64,000 bases of DNA, taken from NCBI GenBank assembly GCA_964473525.1, contig CAYYPK010000019.1, positions 62,001 through 126,000 of the forward strand, in the 5' to 3' direction. How positions within the stretch are numbered: position 1 is the stretch's first letter; every line of letters begins with the position of its first letter. This stretch comes from GCA-2687025 sp964473525. GTDB taxonomy: Bacteria > Poribacteria > WGA-4E > GCA-2687025. The notes below the pieces were generated by a model. It saw only the letters and a program-made list of their open reading frames with translations. It ran no database searches and was not told where the DNA came from. Below, piece by piece: positions 44,244-52,100 of this stretch. Both the position numbers and the translations under genes were made by a program.

Positions 44244-44904
44244 GCGCGCGAAGCATGTGACGCTTTCGGAGGAGTCGGTTCGCGCGACGGTCGTGGAAGC
44301 CGTCGTGCACACGCACGGTCGGCTAAACAAGAACACGTCCAAGGTGTTCGAAACCGCGACCTACCTGCGGGCCGTGATCGAGCTACTGGGGGAGAAGGGG
44401 CTCGTCACCGACGAGGAAGTCGAGGAACGCCGCCAGGGAGTGGCGGCGGAAGTATGGCAGGAGTTCCGACAGCTAGGCATGGGCGCCATGCTACAGGAGC
44501 CGGAGTTCGACAAATACACCTTCGAGTCGTCCGTGGAAATCGACTGTGAGAGCCGGCTGCATCTGTGCAAGGCAGCCTGCTGTCGGCTGCCCTTCGCGTT
44601 GTCGGAGCAGGACGTCGACGAAGGCGTCGTGCGCTGGGAGCTGGGACAGCCGTACATGATCGACCGGGGCGAGGACGGCTACTGCCACCACCTTGAGCGC
44701 GGCGCGTGCGCCTGCACGATCTACGAGCAGCGCCCCGTGCCGTGTCGCGCGTTCGATTGCAGCGTGGACAGACGCATATGGGCCGACTTCGACAAGAGAA
44801 TCCCCAATCCCGCGCTCGACAGACCGGACTGGCTGGAGATCATGACCGAAGAGGCGAAGGCGGCCGGGCGCCCCAACGGGAGCGATGGCAATGCTGACGG
44901 CTGA
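44233..44904 (+). CDS. YkgJ-type cysteine-cluster protein in the eCIS operon
   Basis: 223 aa from a TTG at 44233 (AGGGAG at good spacing; a GTG at 44218 is possible), overlapping the Afp12-like gene. Nine Cys are clustered: C105, C112, C116, C117, C151, C159, C161, C171, C176, in DCESRLHLCKAACCRLPF and YCHHLERGACACTIYEQRPVPCRAFDC, the layout of the YkgJ / zinc- or iron-chelating CxxxCC family (PF03692). The N-terminal 100 residues are helical. A metal or Fe-S cluster is likely; the role in the particle is unknown. Confidence 0.82.
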   Translation: MADERAKHVTLSEESVRATVVEAVVHTHGRLNKNTSKVFETATYLRAVIELLGEKGLVTDEEVEERRQGVAAEVWQEFRQLGMGAMLQEPEFDKYTFESSVEIDCESRLHLCKAACCRLPFALSEQDVDEGVVRWELGQPYMIDRGEDGYCHHLERGACACTIYEQRPVPCRAFDCSVDRRIWADFDKRIPNPALDRPDWLEIMTEEAKAAGRPNGSDGNADG

Positions 44905-45319
44905 GGCGCTCCTCAACGCTTGGCGGTCTCTCCTCCCCACGGGTGGCATGTCCTGGGTGCTGTACGAGAACGGCACGGTCGTCGTCTTGAAGGACGCCAC
45001 GGACGACCTCGAACACGCGGCGGCCGCTCTACTGGCGAAATGGGGCCACACACCAGAAGGGCTGCCGTCAAACGACGCAAAGGTGTTCCAGGTCCGCGAG
45101 ACGCCGGGATGGGTGGTGACGTCGCACTTCGTCGATGGGTTCGACATGCTGACGTACGTGGGTCGTGACGAGTTTGAGGGTGGAGAGGCGGCCGTTGATG
45201 TCGTCGCGCGGCTTGGTTGCGAGCGGCTCGCGCGAGATGTCGAGGAAGTCGTGGTCGTGCACGTCGAGCGAGGGACAGACGACGCGAAGGCGCGGGAGGC
45301 TGGGAAGGGGCTGCAATGA
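44885..45319 (+). CDS. Small protein of unknown function upstream of the eCIS effectors
   Basis: 144 aa from an ATG (a second in-frame ATG is 6 bases on), overlapping the cysteine-cluster gene by 20 bases and the next gene by 4. Mixed alpha/beta: MSWVLYENGTVVVL, FQVRETPGWVVTSHF and ARDVEEVVVVHVERG are strands. No signal peptide, TM helix or known motif. Tight overlap on both sides suggests co-translation; an effector chaperone, an immunity factor or a partner of the cysteine protein are possibilities without direct support. Confidence 0.7.
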   Translation: MAMLTAEALLNAWRSLLPTGGMSWVLYENGTVVVLKDATDDLEHAAAALLAKWGHTPEGLPSNDAKVFQVRETPGWVVTSHFVDGFDMLTYVGRDEFEGGEAAVDVVARLGCERLARDVEEVVVVHVERGTDDAKAREAGKGLQ

Positions 45320-46956
45320 GGGCGAGGGTTCCGCAAAGACCTGACAGGGGCGCGTCGCGGGCGAGCGCGGCCCGCAGGATGACGCATCCAGCAAACCGGG
45401 GCAGCGTCGGCGGCTACGATGACGCCCGCCCCGAAGCGACCGCGCTGGCCGGTCTGAGAGCGGCTGCCGACAGCTGCCCCCAAGCAGTGCAGCGGCGAGA
45501 GCTGCAAGAGATGGCCGACGGCAGTCTCGATGCCACGAGGGCGTCCGCGCTCGCCACGCCCATGGGGCGGCCTCTCCAGGCCCGTCTCGACGGGGACGAC
45601 GAGGGGTTGCTACAGGGCCAATTCGAGGAAGAGGAGGACTTACTCCAAGGCCAGTTCGAGGAAGAGGAGGACTTACTCCAAGGCCAGTTCGAGGAAGAGG
45701 AGGACTTGCTGCAAGGCCAGTTCGAGGACGAGGACGAACTGCAGCTCCAGTCCGCCGAGGGGGCTGCCCAACGGACATCGGGCCTGGACGAGGATGATCT
45801 GATGCAGGGGCGCTTCGGAGAGGCCGCAGGCACGCCCGTACAGAGAGCGTTCGTCACCGACACTGCCTCCGCGTCGAAGACGGGTCTGCCGGATCGCCTG
45901 AAGGCGGGCGTCGAGCACCTGTCGGGAACGTCGCTGGACGACGTGCGCGTGCGGTACAACTCGCCGGAACCCGCGCGGCTGAACGCGCTCGCATACGCGC
46001 AAGGAACGCAGATCCACGTCGCCCCGGGCCAGACGAGGCATCTGCCGCACGAGGCGTGGCACATAGCACAGCAGAAGCAGGGACGCGTGCGGCCAACTAC
46101 TCGGCACGCGGGCGTCCCGGTGAACGACGACGCGCGCCTGGAGCGGGAAGCCGACGCGATGGGCCGTCGGGCGCAGGCGCACGCGGTTCAGGCGTACGCG
46201 CGCGCAAACGTCCTAGTAACCACGGGCGCGCTGGACGCCTCGGGCGAGGCCATCCAACGCCGCGTGCAACTGACGATGGAGAGCGGTCGCGCCGCGAAGG
46301 TCCAGATCACGGGACGGCCATCGTGGCGATCGGTAGCGACAGATGCCCATCCACCCAAGCAGGACTACGACCGCCGCCACATCGTCGCGTGGACTGTCAT
46401 TAAACAGAAGATCGCCGGCGATCTCACCGGCAAGACGGAGGACCAGATTCGGGCCTACCTCCTGGCAGCCGCCGACATCGCGGATTCCAGCTACCGCGGC
46501 GACGTGCAAGCCGACGTGCAGGCAAAGCTGGACAGTGACACGTTGGAGAACGCCGTTGAGGAATACGCGCGCGCGAGGTTCAACGACCCAGGCAACCTGT
46601 TCATGGGTCCGAAGCAACCAAACCGGGCTCTGGGCGTGCGCATACTTCCCTCCTTCCGCCTGATGGCGGCCGCCCTGAAGGGCTGGGACGCGGACTCAGG
46701 TCTACAGGCTCCCCTGGCAGAGAAGCTGGTGGTCAAGTTCCCATTTTGGGACGAGGACACACAGTCCAAGGAGGTCGGGGCGATCCCTATGAACACCGTG
46801 GGAGACATCGTCAGTTGGGTCGCGAACATGGCCCTCGACTGGCGGGTGTACGAGGACTGGGAAGGCGCCGTCGGTCAGTTCCTCGCTTTCCTGAAGAAGG
46901 ACCACCCCAAGCTCGTTGCCGTGATCGAGGAGGCAGCTAGCGACGCCCAGTCCTAG
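45316..46956 (+). CDS. DUF4157 putative eCIS effector 1, nuclease-like C-terminus
   Basis: 546 aa from the ATG at 45316. N-terminal disordered Arg/Ala-rich segment, then four 11-residue repeats LLQGQFEEEED (98-141), then the DUF4157 domain (about 190-275) with H245-E-A-W-H249 in HEAWHIAQQKQGRV. DUF4157 is the domain most often attached to eCIS cargo. The C-terminal part (about 330-546) has DYDRRHIVAW (H355) and NDPGNLFMGP (N423, N427), spaced like the His and Asn of HNH/nonspecific-nuclease-type toxins; this is inference. No TM helix. Likely loaded into the tube lumen. Confidence 0.8.
   Translation: MRARVPQRPDRGASRASAARRMTHPANRGSVGGYDDARPEATALAGLRAAADSCPQAVQRRELQEMADGSLDATRASALATPMGRPLQARLDGDDEGLLQGQFEEEEDLLQGQFEEEEDLLQGQFEEEEDLLQGQFEDEDELQLQSAEGAAQRTSGLDEDDLMQGRFGEAAGTPVQRAFVTDTASASKTGLPDRLKAGVEHLSGTSLDDVRVRYNSPEPARLNALAYAQGTQIHVAPGQTRHLPHEAWHIAQQKQGRVRPTTRHAGVPVNDDARLEREADAMGRRAQAHAVQAYARANVLVTTGALDASGEAIQRRVQLTMESGRAAKVQITGRPSWRSVATDAHPPKQDYDRRHIVAWTVIKQKIAGDLTGKTEDQIRAYLLAAADIADSSYRGDVQADVQAKLDSDTLENAVEEYARARFNDPGNLFMGPKQPNRALGVRILPSFRLMAAALKGWDADSGLQAPLAEKLVVKFPFWDEDTQSKEVGAIPMNTVGDIVSWVANMALDWRVYEDWEGAVGQFLAFLKKDHPKLVAVIEEAASDAQS
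45607..45738 (+). repeat. 33-bp tandem repeat, four copies, in effector 1
   Basis: Four consecutive 33-base units (45607-45639, 45640-45672, 45673-45705, 45706-45738) encode LLQGQFEEEED with only minor change in the last copy. Units 2 and 3 are identical at nucleotide level. The motif echoes LLQGRA in effector 2 and LMQGRF just downstream. Confidence 0.95.
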
Positions 46957-47026
46957 ACCGGCACGCGAGCGGGTTGAGCCGCCGTATTGGGTCTCGTCAC
47001 ACAAACGCTCAGGAGCGTTGGACGCG

Positions 47027-48820
47027 ATGCGCGCGAGGGCAGACAACCGACGACCGACGAGCCGCAGGCAGGCGGCTGCGAGGCCCCGCGTCTCAGGGGC
47101 GCGGCGCGCGAGCGAGATGCGGGGCTCCGAGGCGATTGTCGACCGGCGGCCGGAGACCACTGCGTTGGACCAGCTACGCGCAGCAGCGGAGAACGGCCCG
47201 CGCGCCGTGGCGCAACGCCAGCTACAGGCGACAGCCGACGCCAGCCGAGTGGCGGCGGAGTTCCGAGCCCACACCGCCCCGATGGATGGGACGGCGCAAG
47301 CGCAGTTCGAGGAGGAGGAACTGCTGCAAGGCCGAGCGCGAGACGCAGACGGGCTCGCCATCCGTGGCGAAGGCGCCGCCGCGCTGGACCCACCCGCAGG
47401 CGACCCCGCGCCCGTGCAGGGAGAGTTCGGCTCCGCAGCCCCACCCTCCAACAGCACAGGCCTGCCCGACGGGTTGAAGGCTGGCGTCGAGTCGCTGTCA
47501 GGCGTGTCCATGGACGACGTGAACGTGCGGTACAACTCCGCGGAGCCCGCTCAGGTGAATGCACACGCCTACGCGCAAGGGACCGACATTCACCTGGGAC
47601 CCGGCCAGCAGAGGCATTTGCCGCACGAGGCGTGGCACGTTGCGCAACAGAAGCAGGGGCGCGTACGGCCGACGACACAACACGCGGGCGTCGCGATCAA
47701 CGACGACGAGCGCCTGGAGCGGGAAGCCGACGTGATGGGAGCGGCCGCGCTACGCGTGTCCGTACCTGCCGGAGGCGAGGAACAGGCCGCGTCCAGCAGG
47801 TCTCGCCTAACCTTGGGCGCGCATCCCGCGTCCAGGATGGGGCGTGACCCTGTGCAGCGGGTGGGCGACGCGGGGTTGATCCCCAATCTTCCGCTGCGCA
47901 TCAACCCTAAACAGGTGGACGACGCCGTGTTTCCTGAGGAAATAGGCGGCGAATTGAGTATAGGTGATGTATCCTTCCGGGCGGTTGAGGGCATAGGGAA
48001 TATGCGGGTGGCCGTGGCAACTGGGGTCGTGGAATACAGCCCACAGTTCGTGAAAACGGTGAGCCGGACCGCACTGTATGCCATCATCCTGCACGAACTG
48101 GCCCACGTGCATCACGGACACGGCTGGGCCGCCCTTCCGACGCACGACGTGGCCGACTTGCAGGCGGATATGACGGCGGCGGTGAGTGCCTTCCACCACA
48201 ACCTGGCGGGTGATGGTGTAACCCCTGTTCTGGCGATGGCCGAGGACCTCGCGTCCAAGCCCGACGCCGTGGCCCGGCGTCGGGGGGCCCGGATGCGCGC
48301 ACTGATCGAGTACATAAGCAGTAACGCCACCGTCCGTGTGGATGTGATGGGCCAGTCATTGGATAGGCCCGCCTATGGTACGTTGGAAGACTACCTCAGG
48401 ACTGTGGGCGTCGATCCAGACCCGCACGTCCACGTGCGTGTCGCGGCTGCCGCGACGGTGCCAAACGCCACATACCAGCATCTGGAGTCGGTGCTGCAGA
48501 CGGCCTCGGCGAGCGCGTGGATCCGGCTTACCCACGCGCCGCTGACCGACGGCAACAACACGTGGATTGCGGTGGACAGTAAGCCCGAGCTGCCGCTGCG
48601 CGAGTTCCGGGACCTCCAGCCTCTGCTAGAGCAGGCGATGGCGCCCGATGAGCACTACGCTATCCAACTCACACGAGATCTCACGTATGAACAATGGCGC
48701 GCCCGGTTAACCGCCACGCTCAATGCGATGGCAGAGCTAATCAGTGACGTAAAATTCACCTTGGGGTGGGCGCGGCCGCCGCTGGACCTCGCCAGGGAAT
48801 GTAGCGGCAGCTTGCCGTGA
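47027..48820 (+). CDS. DUF4157 putative eCIS effector 2, HExxH metallopeptidase-like C-terminus
   Basis: 597 aa from the ATG at 47027 (a TTG at 47018 is possible), 70 bases after effector 1. Its first half matches effector 1 closely: Arg-rich start, EEEELLQGRA, and the DUF4157 domain with H200-EAW-H204 in HEAWHVAQQKQGRV. The second half is unrelated and contains a separate zincin motif, H356-ELA-H360 in ALYAIILHELAHVHHGHG, inside a helix as in gluzincins/metzincins; H362 or H365 or a later acidic residue could be the third ligand. The C-terminal region has lower GC (about 52-58%) than the cluster. Confidence 0.8.
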   Translation: MRARADNRRPTSRRQAAARPRVSGARRASEMRGSEAIVDRRPETTALDQLRAAAENGPRAVAQRQLQATADASRVAAEFRAHTAPMDGTAQAQFEEEELLQGRARDADGLAIRGEGAAALDPPAGDPAPVQGEFGSAAPPSNSTGLPDGLKAGVESLSGVSMDDVNVRYNSAEPAQVNAHAYAQGTDIHLGPGQQRHLPHEAWHVAQQKQGRVRPTTQHAGVAINDDERLEREADVMGAAALRVSVPAGGEEQAASSRSRLTLGAHPASRMGRDPVQRVGDAGLIPNLPLRINPKQVDDAVFPEEIGGELSIGDVSFRAVEGIGNMRVAVATGVVEYSPQFVKTVSRTALYAIILHELAHVHHGHGWAALPTHDVADLQADMTAAVSAFHHNLAGDGVTPVLAMAEDLASKPDAVARRRGARMRALIEYISSNATVRVDVMGQSLDRPAYGTLEDYLRTVGVDPDPHVHVRVAAAATVPNATYQHLESVLQTASASAWIRLTHAPLTDGNNTWIAVDSKPELPLREFRDLQPLLEQAMAPDEHYAIQLTRDLTYEQWRARLTATLNAMAELISDVKFTLGWARPPLDLARECSGSLP

Positions 48821-49102
48821 GTCCGAGCCAGGCGCTACGGAATCTGGGCCGCCGCTAAGGTGTAGAGGCACGACGAAACGGAGGCGCGAATAGGGACATG
48901 AAGACTAGCGGGCGCCGAACGAACTCCAGCGAACCACGTGCGCCCGCAGATCGCGGCGCGCCGAGGAGAACCTTGCGGGACGCGACGCCGACACCATCGG
49001 GGATGGCTGCCCAGAGATCGTAGAGCGGTCGCCGACGGCAAGGAAGCGGTGATCGTTGGCGCCCACGGTAGGAACGACAACCGGTGCGGATGATACGTAG
49101 AC

Positions 49103-52100
49103 ATGGAGCAGCGACACTACATTGACGAGGCGGTCGTCGACATCGCCTTCGGCTCCGCAGCCAACGCGTTCGCGCGGGAGTCGGGGCTAGGCGCCTTCGC
49201 GTCCCGCCGTCTGATGGCCGTCGTCGAATCCGTGCTGGACGACTGCGGCGTCAACGGCGACGTGCTGCGCATCGAGCGCCTGGAACTCGACCTCGGCTCC
49301 ATGCGCTACGACCGCTTCCAGGACGAGATGGCGTCGCGGCTGCGGGAGCAACTCACCGCCGCCGTGCGAGAACACATGCAGGGTGCCCGTCGCGGCGCCG
49401 AGAGCGTCGGCAGCCAGCTGCTCTTGCCTCGGGAAGTCGCCCTCGAGCGGATCGCGACGTTCCTACGCACGGGGCGCATACCCCGAGGCGCCGCGAACGT
49501 CGCGGGTATGTCGCCGGACGAGATGCTGGCCGCAGCCATGCGTGACACCCCCTCCCAGCTGGCGGCGTTCCTGCGACGGACGCCCCAGCGCGCCACCGTG
49601 GCGGATCGACTGGCGAGCCAGTTTCGTTCGAGTACGCTCCGCGAGGCGGCTCGGACGTTGGCGCCCACGCATGGTCGGTTCCTCACGGCGGTGGTCGGCG
49701 CGCTCGAGCGCGCCGTGGGCGGCGAACGCAGGCGCGGCCTGTGGGCGACCCTCTTTGAGATGCTGCTGGAGCCAAGTGCGGCCAGGGCCGACCGGCAGGC
49801 GTTGCTGGCGCGGTTCCTGGCAGCCGTCCGCGAGACGGGATATGTCGACCGCGCCTCGTGGCACCGGACGCTGAACGACGCGGCGCGCGCGACGGAGGAC
49901 GACGAGGTCCGCCAGCGACTGTCCGAATTCACGACGGCAGCGGCGCCTACATCCTCTCAGAGTACCGAGAGGACGGTGGGCGCCGTGGCGTCGTTGCGGG
50001 CGCTCCTTGACGAGGCGATCCGCGCGGGGGACGCAGGTCGCGTCCGCGGCATCTGGCGGATGGTCGTGGCGGACCACCCCGGCCTCCTGAGGTCCGTCGT
50101 CGAACGTCAGGGCCGCGAGGCGGCCGTGCGCAGACGCCTCGCGGCGGGATTCACCGACGCGATGCTGCGTGACATCGTACGCCTCATAGAGCCTGCTGGC
50201 AGCAACTTCATTGAGGAGATCATCCGCCGGCCTGAGCTGTTCGCCCACGCCGACGCGCGACCTACCGAGGATCTGAGCGCGCGCAAGCAGAGGCTGTGGG
50301 AATTCACGCTCGCCTATCTCCTCGTGGAACGTGGCAGTCTGTTCAACGAGCGCGCGTACATGGGCCACCTCACGCGCCAGATGGCCGCTCACGACAACAT
50401 GCGGCACGAGGATCTGCTGCTCTCTCTGCTCGACGTGCTGGAGGAGACGCGCGTTCCCAACGCGTTGCGCGATTCCCTACTCGACCTTCTGCTCGGGCTC
50501 CTCGCGGCTTCCACCGCCGTGGAAGCCGGGGACGCGGCGGCCTCGCGCGGAGAACAGGCGGCCCCAACTCCGCGTGAGGAGTCGGAGCCAGACACTGTGG
50601 GGTCAACGCCGACGCAATCGGCCGCCGCTATGGATCCGCCTACGGCCGGCGCCGCCGACGCTGCCACGTGGGAACAGGCCGCCGCTCCTACAACGCCATC
50701 AGTGGGTGAGAACGCGCGGGCCGATGCGGCGATGCGGCGGGCGTTGACCATTGCCCTGTCGCGCGGCGACCCCCGCGGCGTTCGAGGCGTATGGCGAGAG
50801 CTCGTGCGCAACCACCCCGACCTGCTGGCCGAAGCCGTACGGCATTTCGCCCGCCAAAGCCGCCCCCGCAGGCTGATAGCGGCGGGGTTCCCGGACGCGA
50901 TGCTGCGCGACATCGTGGGGCTGCTGGAGCCTGCTGCGAGGGGCTTCATCGAGCAGATTGTTGGCCATCCCGAGCTGTTCCGCGCCACCTCGGACGAGCC
51001 ACCCGACGACCCCGACCGACGCAAGCGCCTGCTATGGGAATTCACGCTGGCCTACCTCGTCGTAGAGCGCGGAAGTGTCTTCAACCGGCGCGCATACGTC
51101 GCCTATCTCGTTCGCCATATGGCAGCGCGTGAGAACGTGCGATACGCCGACCTGGTGGACGCGCTTATCGCCGTCGTGCGACGCACCGAGCTTTCCAGCG
51201 ACCTGCGCAGCGAGCTTCTCGCCATCCTGGAGCAACTCGTGGCGGGCGCGGGCGGCAGCCGGGCAGCCGCAGAGCCAGCCGCTGGTGAGAGCCCGGAAGT
51301 GCTGCGCGGGTACGACCTGTACGCGGAACTGACGGCTGGCGGCCCGTTCGGCGACACACAAGCCGGCGCTGGCGTTGTCGGCGCCATCACGGAGCTGGCG
51401 CGCGCATACCCCATGCTGCTGCGGCGGCTCGTGCGCGAATGGCCGTCGCGCGCAACGCCGCTGTCCCGGCTGTTAGCCGGCCTTTCCGCGGACGGGTGGT
51501 TGCAGGTGACGCGAGCGGTCGCTCACGCGTCGTACCCGGCGGACGCCGCAGGACTGACCGTCCTGCTGGACACGGCCCGGGCGCGTGCAAGCTCGGTTGA
51601 GGAGCCGCAACGCTACTACGAGTTCGTGCTGAGGCGCCTGGCGTTGCGTCACGCCCGCGACCTGACACGCTGCGCCGAGGAACTACCAGCCGTCGAGGCT
51701 TGGCGTGCGTGGGCTCGGGGCGGCAGGACCCACGCGCGTGCTGCCTCTCCCGCCCGGCTGTCGTGGACGAGGGCCGCCGCAACGTCCGCGGTACGCGGCT
51801 ATCTGCGCTACGGTGCGCGGCTGTCCGCCAACGCGACCGCTGCCGAGGACGCGCGGGCGGCGCTCGAGCATCTGCTCAGACACGATGCGAACCGGTTGCG
51901 CGCGATGTTGTCTCGTTCGCTTCGCGATGGCGCCTGCGTTGAGCGCCTCATCGACATGGCTCCCGAGACGCTACTGGCACGTGTTCTCCGGCTAAGGCGC
52001 CCGGCGGACCATCACGCCGCGCAGATCTGCGCCGACCTCGTTGCCCATGTGTGGGTCGTCGCCAGCGTCGCGGCTTCGTGGCCCGCCACGCGCCGCGCTG

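Noticed and set aside
46048..46062. HEAWH in the DUF4157 domain as proof of protease activity
   Set aside because: HExxH is part of the DUF4157 signature itself and occurs in both effectors, so it does not identify the payload activity; only the additional HELAH of effector 2 was used for that.
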